A DNA stretch of 64,000 nt from Nipponacmea schrenckii (GCA_030562195.1 JAUJPP010000003.1:46878602-46942601), one strand, 5' to 3'. Positions 1 through 15,500 are shown, counted from the stretch's first letter. The notes: generated by a model from the letters alone, not told the origin. Translations and numbers: made by a program.

Positions 1-554
1 TTTCCAGACCGCAGATCATTTCGGGAAGCCGTAATATCCAAACTTGTGCGCTGTTAAGCTACGCTACATTTTGCACGTTTCCCCGCGTTTTATTTGTCGC
101 ATTTCCATAATAAGAGAGCTTCAATAGCAAAAAAAAAAAAAAAAAACACGCAAAGATTATCTTTTTGTTTCTTAAAGAGATTTATAAAAGTTTTCCACAA
201 CCATATCAACCTGGTAGTCAATGGCACTAATTATTACATAATATATCATTATCATTATATATTGGGTTTTGACAACAGGCTATTATAATCAGTTTTGGGT
301 TCCACTTCATGGCAAACCCAAGCGGAAATTATTGCAGGTCAATGAAACCACCCAGTCTGGGCAAACTTTTGTATGTCAGAATACTATTTATATATTCTAC
401 TAAGTCACCGTATTTATATTATCGGGAATAAATTTCACAACCCACAAAAAAACTAAAGCTCAAAAATAAAAACTTTGATAATTTTTATCACATCCGCAAC
501 AACTTCTACTATCAGGAAACACATATTATACAGCTTCCATGCATCTTTCCAGTA

Positions 555-1150
555 AGCCAACTCCTTCTTACAAAGCTTGCAACTACATCACAACAGCACT
601 AGTAGAGCCATTCGCGTTTTAACTTCTCTCCATTTCTCAAACGCCTGTAGAAGAAATCATTAGTAATACTATTATTTTTTTTTTTTTTTTTAGTTATTGA
701 CCGTTCTTTATGAGGTTCAAAGACCCCAAATATTTTGTCATACGAGAAGCAAAACAATCCCTCATTCCATCAGTTATCAGAGGTGGCCACATACCAATAT
801 CCGAGGGAAATTTCTGCTCAGTCTCAGATTGTTCTATACAGCGAGCTGATCATTTACACCATTCACTTTCAGGCTCAGAATCTCTCTCCGCACCGACTGC
901 ATCGTAATCGTTTACTGTTTCACCTCTAAAATGAGTAAGGTCTCCGTCACACGAGAGAAACAATTGTCTAAAATTGCAACCAAAACCAAAATCGCCATTG
1001 TCTATCGCATAATAGGCATCATAAATGGAACTGAAAGCAATACATTTGTTAATATTTGCACTTGTATTAGCTGCTTCTTTTAGCTTCTTGGTCTTTTGTA
1101 CCTGTTTAAGGTCTTTCTCCCAACGGACCTTCTGATAATATCTTTTCTAT
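555..1150 (-). pseudogene. Broken hAT/ZMYM-like (TTF-type zinc finger) transposase-related fragment
   Basis: Read on the minus strand, about 1140-860 gives an open Lys-rich segment (RWEKDLKQVQK... to ...ESEWCK, then stop). About 855-700 then gives, in another frame, EQKFPSDIGMWPPLITDGM followed by RDCFASRMTKYLGS. About 650-595 gives RLRNGEKLKREWLY and then an in-frame stop. The FP-D-G-WPP block followed by a KREWL-Y block is the order I know from the TTF-type zinc-finger region of hAT-like transposases and their ZMYM relatives. A poly-T run (670-691) and the frame changes and stops separate the blocks, so this is a relic or a set of decayed exons. The family assignment is by recognition only; the first segment could be unrelated. 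Confidence 0.45.
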
Positions 1151-1359
1151 AAAATAGAATATAGCAGTCGTAAGAAATGATCACTGGTATCTTCATTTTA
1201 AATTTCGAACTTTATAATTATAGACATTTTTCTATATGCACTGATCAAACGTTTGTCTAAATAATAACGTTTGTGTATGGTCCTTGTTACCCCGTCACCA
1301 AGACAAAATTGGTACTGGAGACCCAAAAGTTTGTTTCTGGTTCCGCCGGCGTCCTGTCA

Positions 1360-1890
1360 TCTATTTGCATTATCAGCATCTTTATGTATTATCGGCATCA
1401 TCTTTTCGTATTATCCTCTTTTTCTATTCTCGGTATCATCTTTTTGCATTATCAGCATCTTTCTATTATCATCTTTTTGCATTTTCAGCATCATCTTTTT
1501 GCATTATCAGCATCTTTATGTATTATCAGCATCATCTTTTCGTATTATCATCTTTTCGTTTTATCATCGTTTTCTATTATCAGTAGGCCTATCATCTTTT
1601 TGCATTATCAGCACCTTTATGTATTATCAGCATCATCTTTTCGTATTATCATCTTTTTCTATTATCAGTATCATCTTTTTTATCAACATCTTTCTATTAT
1701 CATCTGTTTGCATTAGCATCATCTGTTTGCATTATCAGCATCATTATGTAGGCTATTATCAGCATCATCTTTTCGTATTATCATCTATTTTTATTATCAG
1801 TATCATCTGTTTGCATTATTTTTCTATTATCATCTTTTTGCATTATCAGCATCTTTTTTTATTATTATCTTTTTGTATTATCATATTTTC
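1360..1890. repeat. Imperfect tandem repeat, core ATTATCAGCATCATCTTTT
   Basis: About 530 bp of degenerate tandem copies built from ATTATCAGCATC with variable insertions of TTTTTGC, TTTTCGT or TTTATGT. Units run from roughly 18 to 36 bp. Every frame stays open across it because the units lack stops in one orientation, which produces Ile/Phe/Leu/Ser-rich apparent proteins. I treat it as noncoding satellite-like DNA. Confidence 0.85.
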
Positions 1891-1949
1891 CGTAACTGGC
1901 TGTAGGTTTACGGAAATCAGCGGTAATCTTCGAAAAAAGATGTCGTAGA

Positions 1950-3441
1950 CTAGAATGGGACGCAACTTTTATTTTGTCAAAATGAATACCATTTTAGAAA
2001 ATTTACACCTTTCATTGCATACGCCTGCCTTTCAAACAGAAAGGCTTACATAGTTCGCCATTTGTCCAGATATGATATTGAATGCCTTGGGATATCAAAT
2101 TCTTCAGATATGATGAAAATCAGAACAGAATGTATTAAATATGCCCCAGTCAGGATACAAAATATAACAGATATATGGAATCTTAGACTGTAGGCTCACA
2201 ATTCTATGAGAGAACTGGTCGACACAATCATATGATTAATCGGTTATCTCTGATCTTTCAGTTAATTGAATGATCGCTGGTCATTGTTAATTAATGGATT
2301 ATCAACCAATGCAGTATCGATAAACAATATCTGAACTGTCAGAAGTTGAACATAGTCCGAAACTCGCTGATTCTATTCCCAGCCACTGATAGCTATTTGG
2401 ACAGATATGGGTGGGGGAGAGTCAGAAAAACTTATTTCAAACCCTACCTTCACTTCTTACGCAAATTAAAGCTAATCTATACGTCAATTGAATGATCACT
2501 TAAGTTTGAAAACCATGAATATCAACTCATTACCATTCTGTATTTATTGAAGCCATTGCAAATAAAAACAAAACTACGTTATAGACGATTCGTCTGAACG
2601 TTGTCGACAAGTGGTCGAATGTGTCGACCAGTTAACTGTCAACCAGTTGACATGTCGACGAAATGACTAGATACCGCTAACAATACCAACAAAAAATTAA
2701 TAAGACATTTATGGAATATATGTATGTATTTTTTCGAATTGTATATATATTATGTAATATATATCTGATTCTGTTCTTGTCTTCATAATATTATCAACCA
2801 TAGACATAATGTCTTAGATATCAACCATCATTTCTCTCCAATTACCTGGATAATCGTATAAATAATTACGTCTTGATAATCAATGCTATAATTTTCCTTT
2901 TTTTTCCTAGGGTTATCTACCCTTGTATAAACAATTCGATTACTACGCGAATTTGTTAAAAGATTCACAAATATAGCTTCAGTTCAAAAAATATATTAAA
3001 ATAAAAAAACTGAGCAATATTCATAGTTTGTCGTATATGCATTCATGATGTCATTTCAAATTTTAATTTTAAAAAGCCAATGTAAGACAGAACTAAATTT
3101 TGGCCTTATCACTCTTTATTTCTTATAAATGCGCTAATTGGCTGTTGCCGAAAGAAGATAAACTTGCCAGCACAAACAGAACGTCTTACCTTTTACAATG
3201 AGGGATTGTCCGCCTACTAACGGCTGGTTTTCTTTTCGTGAACACTTCATTGCCTCTCTTTATTACTGATTATACATTGAGGGTAATTACTTCACTCAAC
3301 CTGTATCGTGAAACAATGTGCATGTAGCACACGTTTGTTATAGTGTCACTGTCAGTGTCGATATTCTTGTATACAATATTGTGGATGACAGTTGGTAATT
3401 TTACTCAATGATGGATGTATAAATTTTAACGGAAACAAATT
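1950..3441 (+). other. Upstream region and presumed 5' UTR/promoter of the MPRIP gene
   Basis: No coding stretch is recognisable. Around 2590-2680 there is a local cluster of GTCGAC and CCAGTTAACTG / CCAGTTGAC palindromic bits. At 3123-3130 there is a TATAAAT-like string, followed at 3136-3140 by ATTGG (an inverted CCAAT box), about 300 bp before the start codon. These are compatible with a core promoter but not proof of one. An in-frame TAA at 3427-3429 closes the reading frame 12 bases upstream of the start codon. Confidence 0.3.
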
Positions 3442-3552
3442 ATGGCTTCAAAGTGTAGGAAGTTTGTTCCTAATATTTTTAATAAGACAAAATGTCAGAC
3501 TTGTTTTGGTGCCAAGGAAATCCATTCTGCTGAGGCATTGGAAAATAACAAG
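3442..3552 (+). CDS. MPRIP: MPRIP exon 1 (residues 1-37)
   Basis: Encodes [20 protein letters not shown] and the following CF motif, ending at AAG|GTAAGT in phase 0. The Cys-bearing IFNK-KCQ-CF block matches the MPRIP N-terminus. The ATG is chosen because TAA lies in frame just upstream and the motif follows directly. Confidence 0.88.
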
Positions 3553-6500
3553 GTAAGTTCATGACTAGATCTAATAACTAAATAAGATACAGTTGTTGGT
3601 GATTAATCATGACATCTACAGCATAACAAGTGGACTGGTGTGGAATTAAAGATATCATGTAGGCCTATATTAGGCGTACATATATCATTTCTGGTAGCTT
3701 GGCATAGCTCTTTTAAGGCTACATTTCAGCCATATAATGTATATAATAATTTTGTTTAAATTCCAGTTTTCAATTCAGTTTATCTATATATCTGCATGTA
3801 AAATTAATGTGTTAATCTCCTCTGGTTCTGTGACTGGCACCAACCATTTAAATGTTCAATTAATTGGGCTAGATTGTTCTGTTAATCTAAGTAGGCTTAT
3901 TTGTGAAAACTCCTTTAAAGCACCAATAGCAGGTGCTAAGCTTATTATTAAAATTGTTTAATTATAACAAAGTGACTAGGCTCTAATGTATCTGATAGCC
4001 TTTACTTATTTACACTTACAAGGATTGCAGGTTTACAGAACTATATTATTCAAGTTAACTTAGTTAATAAGAGTGACAGATTCTATTGAAAGTGTAATAT
4101 AATTTATTGAATGATTCTAGTAGTCAGTAAAACACCTGTTGTTATTTTCTTATTTATTATTTAAGATCCAGATGTTAATTTTTGGATTAAATATTCATAT
4201 TTCGTTTGGAATGGTCAATCAATTTATTGTCTTACAGCTTTATTATTTTTCTGGCTAGATAATGATCTTATGGCTTTGAATAAAAGAGTAAATGTATCTG
4301 GTTTATCCACTAAAGTCAATAGTAATATAAAAGTCAAGATCATCTACTCCCGCTGACTTCCATAATTTTTAATTTAGTTTCTCATATTGCATGTTACTTG
4401 TTTTCATGTTCATAGTTATGAAAGATTTAGACACTCAGTACTATTTTGAAGATGTTCACATTAAACTTCATGTACATAATTATTACAAAACTGGGAAAAA
4501 GGATTTAGCCACAATTTCTGAAGTTATGAACATGTGGCACAATCCCCCTATCAATTTTCATTCAATGTTACGGAAAATCTGAGTTAATAATTCTGATTCA
4601 TCAAAAGTTTTAATGTAGAGCAAATTAACTTATTGTGTTTAATGGTTGGAATTGAAAAGGTAATACTGCAATATAATTAGATTTGTACTATATTCCAAGC
4701 TATAAGGTAAGAAAATAATATCAAGAGGTGTTGGATAATGATACTAATTAACACCATCCCTCATAATTAATTTACAGACAAGATCGTTAGCTTGGTTAAT
4801 TAAGGTACTTCATTTATACCCCTGTTGATACCCAAACATAATATAAGAAGCTTAAATAGATTTATAAGCTTAGAGAGGTATAGATATTCTAACTGTAAAT
4901 TGCACCATTCTTGGTCATTTATGTTGCAATATAATAAATGTATATATCATAAATTTTAACAAGTAGTTTAGTTAAAGTACATTATTTGTTCTTCATTATT
5001 CATTGAATGTGTATGAATATTAATTCTAGATATTTCATTGAATATTGATGACAATGTTGTCACATTTTGTTAATGTCATAGTTTGTAGAAGCTTGTAGTC
5101 TTTCATTGTAAGCCCATTTTTTAGATATATTTTTTGATAACAACTTAACTGTAGGCTTATTTATTCAACATTGTGAACTCAAAAGCTAGGGAATTTTTTC
5201 ATATATACTGTACATATATTTATATGAAAATGGAATGGAGCTTTGTCAAATATTTTTGTTTTATGGTAATTTCTATATCAATAAATGCTACAGTAAATCA
5301 TGATTTCAGTTTGCAAAAAAGGCTCTATACTGCCCAAACAAGTCTTACTGCTGAAAAGGCTACATGCACTTAATAATAAATAATAGTTTTCTTTCAAAAT
5401 TTAGAATTTTTAGTACAAATTAATACACTGTCCCTTTAAGATCAGATTAAATTCAAAGTCTGTTGTAATAGTCTTAATTGATAGACAAAAATAGACTTGT
5501 TAAATGAGTAAGCTTAGATTATAAAAATGAACTGCAATCTGTTAATAATTCTGAGAGCTGACAACCATGTAAACTTGACCAATAATACTTATCTTTTATA
5601 TCCCTCGTTTTATAAGTTTGTGCAAGATTAAAACACAAATATTTTCTATTTTGATAGTTTTAATATGTTGTAAAAAAGGTACTGATATTCTTCCAAAACA
5701 CAAATAAAGGCCGAAGTCGCCAGCTTGACATTCTTTTTAATTTACCTGTAATACATAGATATGTATATATTTATTTGATATTTTTAAACTGTAAATTGTT
5801 CAATGCAGACTTATTTTTAAGTTATATCAGCTGAATCTAAATTGGCAGTACAATGATTGATAATGAGTAGTATGAATGTCTATTCATGATATAACTCTTG
5901 CCTAACAGTCTGATATTATATAATATTACCTTTATTTACATTCAAATAGTATGTATACATATATTATCATTTATTATACTGAGTATCATAATGAGAAATA
6001 TGTCTTAACCAGTCTTTGGTTAGATAACACTGATCTGAATATTTTTGATGGCTGAAATACCTATATATATATATATATAGATACTCTATCAAACACAATT
6101 TTAGTTCTCTGTTGGCTTTAAATCTATTCTACATCAGGTTTCAAATATTTAGATATTTCTTATGTAATGCCTCTGAAATTATTCTGGTAGAATCATATTT
6201 TTTGTAATCAAATTCATAAGACAGTCTAACTGTTGTTGGTACCAATTTATATTTTGATATAGACATTTGATTCTATTCTTTCTGTATGTTTCATTTTCCA
6301 AGAAATTTTAGGTGTGAGAAATGTTTTTTTCTTAACAATAAAATCTGAACAATCTTATAATATATTTATATATAATAGTTTATTGACTATTGAATAAGAC
6401 TCAATAATAGTGGGTTGGGACAGTTTCTATGTAATAATGATTATGGTCTAATGAGTTTGAATAGGGAGACATGACTTATAACCATAAAGAAATAGAGGTC

Positions 6501-9500
6501 ACATTGGATAATATACGAAACACTTATATAAATAGTAATGCTTGGTTGTTGGTATTAATGAAGTAAAGAGTTAAGTGCATTTTGGTACCTCACAGTTAGT
6601 GAAGAAACTACCAGTATTATTATTAAGCAACCCACAATGACTTGTATCTCCAGCTTGATACTATCTGTTAGTTCTCAGTAGGTTGATAGGCTATAGTGAT
6701 TATCAAATCTGCCCCAGGGACCACTTGACTACTCTATAATGTGTTGAGGGTTTAGAAAATATTGAAATGATATTTTATAAATTGGTCCATTATCATGACA
6801 TAAAATAGAGCATTGTCTTACTGGTATATAGAATTAGATTTCATGTTTTACTCTCGTTATTTCTCATGTAATCTTGTTCTTTTATAATGGAATAGTTTAA
6901 CAATGATTTTCTGCTTACAAAGCTAAAACTATATTAGGAGGTGTGTTTGTATGAAATAGCCTATTTGGTAGTAAAGTCTGTAAGCCAGTTAGAAATAGAA
7001 GTTTGTTTAAATTCTGTCAAGATTACCAGAAGTCTTTCATTTTCAAATCTGTTTCATGTAAAAATTGACCCCAGATTTAAAAAAGGTCAAAGTTAATTAA
7101 GGTAAAAATAAACAAAGATTTTATTTTCTATATTAAAAGCAGGTTGACCTTGTTAATTATGACAGTATTTATAAACAAAGTCTGTGTTTTAGTATATCAT
7201 GATATTTGTCTGATATACATTGACCTTTGGGTCATCTCATATCAATTATCATACTCAATACTCCTATTCATTAAGCAAATGTGGACTGCAAAGTACAAGT
7301 ATAAACTCAGACTTGAATGAAACATTGTTCTTATTAAAGCCAAACTGGTGATTAACTATGCACTTACTTAGCAATTGGGGAAAAAACATAAAATTATGTG
7401 AAGTGTTGTTATGAGGGTTGCTTTAATAAATAGAATGATCTTTGATAAAAGCTATAATAATACCAAATAAATTAAGACTTTCTGTTTGAGAAAAAGAATT
7501 CATAAATGCCCCTTTCATGAAATGTAAATTTGAAATGTGTATTTATTAAGCATGTTTAATCTTTAGATGTAAGTAAAATGATACATGAGAAACATGTCAA
7601 GAAACGTGGGTAAAACATAAATATCGTGCTTGATAAAATGCATGAACATAAATGTGCATCTGTTGTTAATAAAAACATGTTTTTTCATGATTTTACCTCT
7701 AATATTCTACAATGAATCATTCTATTTATCAAATCTCTTTCTATTTCACACTGTCAATTATAAAAACAAGATTTTCAACATGTTTTAAACATTATGATGA
7801 CTAATTTCAAATTAGAATGCGTGAACAAAATCTTCCTGCTTTGAATATTCAATTTTGTTTCTGGTAAGCTTACAGTTACATTCACTTTGAAAGACAGACA
7901 TAGAAATACATGTACTCATGTTTAAAACATGTGTAAAAGGCCCCTAAAAACATCAAAATTTTTTGTAGCTGAGATCCTGAGATCTTTTACTAAATCATCA
8001 GGCTTGACTGAGTAAGATTAGAGAGAAAAAAACAGGGAAATCTGTATAGAATACCATGTAGTTGTAACATTTCCTTACCATTGGTTAAAATTTGAATTAT
8101 TTCACATATTGTGTTTTGATCACAACTATCATTTTCAACATGTACATTGTATAATCTCTTCCTTCCTAATTATATAAGATACACATGTACAGAATATCTG
8201 TACTTATTACAACAAGGTTAATCTCCTTTTCCCTTCCTGCAGTTGGCAAGGTCTGATTAGTGTCATATTATTTAAGGTTAAAATTACATGACGATTTAGA
8301 AAAAATATTGTGCCTAAACATAAATTGTTTTCTTTAGCATTTTTTTTGTCAAAATTATTATCTACTAAATAATAATTTTACTAGAAATAAATTCACAGGA
8401 GAACTTTAGAACAATACAAATAGTCAACACAAAACAATATTTTTCAATAATATTTATTTTTGTTAGAATTATGATACTTACCAATGATATTAAGAAATAT
8501 TAACACCAGTGGAAATAGGCACACATTGATTTATTTAAAAAAAAAATGTTTCATTATCTCGACGATGGACATTTGTTGTGTATGAAGTTAGTCTTAACTG
8601 ACATTGACGGTCAAATACAAAGTTATGTCACATGATGTGATATTATTATTTTTGATTATAATTTGGTTTGCACCATCTACTGACATCATTGGAAATGGCA
8701 AAATTCAAGATTCAATATTATTAAAGATTGATAAATTATTGGTCCTGTCAATATCAGAGACTAAGGATTTGGAACAGATACTCTAATTTTGTCTTATAAT
8801 AAGAAATGTTATGTTATATTATGATATAGGGAAGATGCCAACATATTGTATTTGAATTAAAACATTTATAAGATTATATTATGTTAAAATCGTATTGACA
8901 TTAAGAAGTGATTTTCAGAAGAACTCAAAAGTTAACATGAGTCAAGTGGTTTTAAAATGTTAAGTTTATATTTGATATCAGATTTCCTGATAAAGTTGGC
9001 TGGAAATCATCTTTATAAAAAAACATGTGGTAAGATTAAAAACTTCCAATGAAGCAAGTGGAGCTGTATCAAATAATAAATCAACTAGTCTAATTTCTGT
9101 TTAAAGAAAGAGTTTAATTAAACCCCCTTCTAAATGCCTACCTCAAAATATATTTAAAGGAATCCATTAATTGGAAGAAACAAAGTATGAAATTTGGTTG
9201 ATATCATTGAAGTTGTGAACACAATGGCCTGTTAAAACTCTTGATAGTGTCTAGAAATGATGATACAGATGGAAAATAAATATATCACTTATTTTGTAAT
9301 GATTTCTGTTTTATTTACTATCAGCATGAAACTGACATATTAACCTCTGAAATTCAATCAAAGAAATTTCAATATATTAACAAGTTTGTACTCATTAGCG
9401 ATGATGTAAAACATCTTGTTTTAAGTGACTGTTTATGTTTAAAACTTGACAAAAACCTTTTAATCAATAAGAAAATCAATCAACTTACTTAAAAGTAAGA

Positions 9501-12500
9501 TAGTGATCAATGTAGATCTTTCATGTCATAATAATAAAGTAAGGATGAATGGATGAAACTTTGAGATTCATTTTGCCATAAAAGGTATAAAAAAATTTAA
9601 TCTAAATTTATGTTTATAAAAAAAATACATATTGTAAAACAGTAAATTTCAATGGTGACAAATAGTATGATCAGCTATCAATAACTATCACAATGTAATT
9701 TGCCATGTGAAAGGCAGAGTATAATTCTTGCAGACACAAACAGATGTTTTTTATACCAAGTATTTTGTTTCAAGAGTTTTATGATAAACTATGAGAAGTC
9801 AAACAGTAAGTTTATCTAAATTCTGATAATATAACAGATAAAATATCAGCAAGTTCTTTTTGAGATCTTTCAAGTGTTTGATATCAGTTATGAAACTCAA
9901 ATTTTGCAATTTCCTGTGAACTTTAAACTCAATGATTACCATGCCTACATATGAAACTCGACTAAATATGGCTCTTTCATGGAAATAATACAAACAACTG
10001 TTGACAATTATTTGATTATTTTCCTCAACTTAATAAATCAAATTTTTTCTAAGATGTTATAATATTTCAAAAATATTTCAAAAAAGCCTGGAAATTATAT
10101 ATAAAATCATTTCTAAGCCTTTTATGAATCTATTATGAAGGGGTATTCTGTTTTAATTAGGTATCTAGAGTTTAGCAAAAATATTTCAAATTTGTGTCCC
10201 CTGAACTTATCTGAATCTTTTGAACAAAACATCCAACCTTTAATAAACTGAAAACTATTTGAAAAGATTTCATAATTGATAAGCATATTTTAGAAATAAT
10301 TAAGGTATGATTTACGATGTGCTTGGCAACAAAAATTTTGCATTCTTCCCCTTTTAAAGCTAGGTAGAGTTTAAAATGGCTGTGAATTGTGATAATATGT
10401 GTATTTTCCATGTGTTAGAAGGATATAGATTGGTGTGTTTTTGCCTATGTAGAATTTACCAAATGTATTGATATGATGCAATGGATAGGGATGATATGCA
10501 TGTATTCTGCAAACACTCAAAAAAAATGTCTTTAAGCCTACTCTTTTGTAATCCTCAAATCAGTTTTCTGAGAAAAAGAGTCTTGTTTCAAGGACCTTGG
10601 ATAATAAGTAAGATAGGCTTAATGATCAAAACAAGTTACTCTGAGTTAATACCGTATATTAAATATGTATATCTGAATTAAAACTCTTTTTTTAAAATAG
10701 ACATTAATCTTAGTAGATATTTTTCAGAGGATTTTACTGTTTTTAGTTAAAAACAAAACACAAAACTGAAGTAAATAATAGTGAAAAGTAGAAGTATGTT
10801 TATCTGACCAGTACTGACCAGCTAGAAATGTCAATTTCTTTCACTGGTGTCAATATCACACATTTCATTGATTTAATGGAAGGTTAGGTTGGTCACTCTA
10901 CATCTCGTGTATGGAACATTTCTTTAAAATATATATTACCCACTGCCAGGTACATGTTTTTTTTCAGTTCTCTATCACAACACAAAATGGTTTTAAAAGT
11001 GACCTAAAGGATTATTACCAAATAAAGTTCAATATCTACTAATTTCTGAGCACCAAATGTCAATATGGGCAGTTTTTTGGTGAAATTAGGCTGCCACATT
11101 GACCAATAGTTTCGTATTATTTTTAAAAACTGTTGGCATGGCACTACAAAGTTTCAAAATTCTTTCCATTTCAAGTTGCTCAAGCTGTTCAACTGTAATT
11201 TTGTAGAAAGATTTTAAATATCTATGTCCTATTCCTTGAAATATTATATTAGTTTTAGCATTAATACTATATGAAACATCCTGGAATTCAAATGTTTTTC
11301 GTTTTTGAGACTCCTGGTATAGAATGGCTGATTGGCAAATCTAATTCACCGTTAAGATTGAAGTACTGAAAGGTAAACAGAGAGAGTAGGATTCCTTTCA
11401 TTCTAGTTTTTACACCTTAACGTTAAAACTACACACTTGTCTTCTTCTTACAATAAGTTTTGTAGGTTTTTGTACTATCTTATTGTCATTTAGAGGTTTA
11501 TTCAGCTACTTGAGAGTTCATTTTATATTGTAAATTGTTTGTTGAATGGGTCAGGGCCTTGCTTTGTAAAATTACTACTGTTAAATTTTCTAGATTATGC
11601 CCAAATAGACCCAGAATTCAAAACAAGGAAAAATACATTAACTAGTAATGTAAATGGCATAAGAATTATGTCATGTATAGATTGAGATTCTCATGCTGAA
11701 ACTGTAAGATCTAAGATTTCAAAAGAGTAAAGAATTTAGTAATATATACTAGTAATAACTTATATACATATCAATATCTAAATAGACCACTTGATTCAAA
11801 TTAAAGTACTTATTCAAAAATTGTACACACTAAATTAACCCATTGAATAGTTACCCCTAATTTTGGCCAAAGCAGTATGTAGTGAACATAACTGTAATAT
11901 AATACAATTTAAGAAACGTCTATCTATATGAAAATTAGGTTCACAAATATTCTATCTGAGAAGCAGTAATAAACATATCAATGAAAATCATTTTTTCTGG
12001 ACATAAAATGGATATTTTACCCTCCAATATACTAAAATGGCTCTTTAATTTTTAAAAGAAGTTTTTTTGATTGATGGTGACTGTCACCTGAGGGTAAAAA
12101 AAATGATGTGAAGCCTGTTATATTGTTTTTTTGGACCATTTACGGTTCAAGTTGTACAGAAATAAAATAAACAACAAAGAATTCAGAAATAGATCCTAGA
12201 AATAAACTGGACTGTTTTAAAACACTGTCTTATTTTATATTTTTTTAAGAGTTGAAACTCTATTAATGAGACTAACACTAGAGATTTGGAATGGTTGTTA
12301 AATATTATACAGATATATGTGTTTAATGATACAATCTCTTGAATCAAATAGTCCAGCAATTATGTAAAATAGAATCAGTTATATTTTGCATTATTAAATC
12401 TATGTAATTATATGATGGTTTAAGAAATTCCTTTACAGCTCTACAGTTTGTGGCAATTTCATACTAAACAAATGTAAATCTATTTCCCTTGCAGTTAAAC

Positions 12501-15500
12501 ATATACAGCTTGTTTAAAGCATGCATAGTGGATTATTTTGCTGGAACATGATTTACAAACTAATATTGCTGATTGTCTCATAATATTGGTGATTTCCATA
12601 TAACACTACATGGAGACTCATTGTGTATTCAGTAACTAATAAAATATCTGAAATATACGGTCAATAGATATAACAGTCTGTAGTTATGAAACCATTGAGC
12701 CTGAAGGAATTACAGTAGGGATTCGGAGAATTTGTGAATAAATGAAAAACCAAAGAGTAAATATTGACTGTTGCCCAGTTAGTTGGTCTGTTGACCAAAT
12801 GATTTTATTGTATATACAGTTAGAAATTGTTAAGACCTTCTATATCCATCCACATGGTCAACATAAAGAAACAAATCATGGAGAAGGCTTGTTCAATGGT
12901 CATTTTCGTTCTTGTAAACCTTGTTAAGATCTTGTGATTAAAAAGATTAAAATAGTTCGGCCCTACACAAAGATATTTGTTTTCTTTTGTTAATTGTTAA
13001 TTTTCTTCCATTCCTCTTCAGAATGATATTTGCCAATTTTCTTGAAAGACATCTTTGTAAATACAATCGAGAGTTCTTTAATTTTGGCATTCAGACACAC
13101 TTCCTTCTAACAGTGACTATATCTTAATACATGTTTAACTCTACCTTCAAAAAGTTTGGTTGTAATTATGACCTATAGGTCATTCTCAATTTGAATAATC
13201 TTTGATCAATGATAGAACAAGTTCCACTGTGTTGACGATAAGATCCTTGACATTTAAAGATTTTAATTGCAGAAAGGTCTTAGTCACTGACCAAGCACAT
13301 TTTCCTCAGATTCACAAGGCATGTTGCTTACAGATTTGTTTTAGCACAATAGTTTGCAGAGAAGTAGGGCATAAAATTTATGTTCCTTATATTTATTCAA
13401 ACAATGGCAGTCTTTCATCCCATTGTTTACCAGCTGTTTATTTCTGAGACCAAGTTATGCAAGTTATATTTGCCTGAATTTAACCAAGAAACAAATAAAC
13501 AACACATTGCCGTAAACAGAGGGTGAAGGTGTTGAAAATTGTTTAAATTTCACACAAAAAGAATTGGATTGATGCTTTGTGAAAAACACGTAGAAAATAA
13601 CTTGGTGACACACGACATGAAATAACTTCACTTAAAATTTGGTAAGGTTAAAGGTCACTGACGGAAATGGGCCACGTGTTGTGAATTAAAAGAATAGCTT
13701 AGGAAATTGTTAAATGAATGAAGGAGAGATGAGAGGAAATGTTTTAAGTATTAACCACTTGATAGAAATATGTACATAGAAAGAGTTGATTGTCTTAAAA
13801 GAGTTACTTATTGTTTTATCATTATTATAGGTTTATAATGTAGAACTGCTACTGTCCGTTATTTTGCCTTTTACCTTTCAATTCCCTCCAAACAGGAAGC
13901 TGACTGTGGCTGGTATTTTAAGACAAGATATTTGACACATATTATTTACCGGTACTCCTGTTGAAGTTGACTGCCACTAATAGGAGTGTTTTTACTCTGT
14001 TACTTCTTGTTAAAGGCTAAACATATCATTTCTCTAAATTAGAATTAACCAACCCTTTTCTTCATGTTCTTTCATGAAAAAAAATAACATTGTTTGTCTT
14101 CAGTTGTAGGCTAGTAATCTTGAAAATTCTGTTATTATTATTATTATATTGGGGTAAAATCCATGTATTTATATATATTTTAACAGAAGGTAGCCAATTA
14201 TAATTATACTAAATACTGCTTCCTTCATCTCAAATTTGCAAATTTCATTCAGATAGTAAAGGATTATGATTTAGAGTTTATTTATTAATAGAAATAATTT
14301 TTGTCCTAGGTTTCTCTTTAAGATTTCATTGTCTCTCTTTATTTGTTTGACTCATAAAAAAACATCTTTACTAAATAGTTCAAAATATTCCTTTTATAAC
14401 TGGATGTTTGTTTTTTTAAATCGGTGCATTGTAAAGATAGCTCTTAGAGTATTTTGAAAAAAAATTGTTAAAAAAAAACCTTGATAGTTTCATCTAGAAA
14501 CTTTCTTTAATTGTGAGCTTCAGCAGTGAGTGACATTACAAAGCATTATTCATTAGAACATCTGATGTCACTCTTGTATCTGGGTTTGTCATCTCAGCAT
14601 TCGTTATGTATAGTGAAGACAGCTAGTATTATCTATATATTTATTTCTATTTATCAATTAAATGTGATTTTTACCCATATGTTTCAAACTGTCCTTATTC
14701 TATGATTGCTGTTCTTATGAAGACAAAGAGCTGTATATATTTTTTCTTTTAATTCATTCAAATCACAGAGTCTTAGGTGTCTGATTTTTAGACCACTTTG
14801 ATGAGTTATGGCTGCATATTGAATGAAGAGAGATAATTACATAAATAATTAAAGATTGTATATCTACAGAATTACTGGTATTGTTATTAATGCTGATATT
14901 GGGTGTGTTCATGCAATATAGAATAAACAATGGCATGTTTAATTAAAAATAATTTGAGAAGGTTTGTAAATGAACTGTTATTTAGAGATACTTGTTGAAG
15001 CAAATCTGGATTCAACATACAAATGATTAGATTAAATTGAATACTGGTACCTTGGTCAATTTGAATAAGTTAATTATCTTGAATAAAAATAAGACATTGA
15101 GCTTGATCTTCTAACCTATTTAGACTCTCCTCTCTTAGACTGCATTTTTATGTAGATAATTTGGAGGAAAGTAAAGGTTGTAAAAGAAATTCAGGTGCTA
15201 CCAATTGTGTGGTTCAGATTGGGATGATTTACAAGGAACTGGCTGTGATTTTTTCAAGGGCTTTTACCCTCTTGAAAAACTGTACAGCTTCTTTATAGAA
15301 CTCACCAATAAAGGTTGACTAGTAAAGTTCATGTATCAGATCAGCTCATTGATTATACCTCTCATCTATTATTTAAGGCCATCAGGTGTGAAAGGTCAAA
15401 TTACAGTTCAGAGGTCATGGTCTCAGTTTATCAATAGATGAATAATAAGATACAGGACCAATAAAAATCTGAAAAATTTATAAGGTTTATTTATTGACCA

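Noticed and set aside
1271..1948. A 225-codon open frame rich in Ile, Phe, Ser and Leu
   Set aside because: It lies exactly on the ATTATCAGCATC tandem repeat, and all three frames are open there; the composition simply mirrors the repeat.
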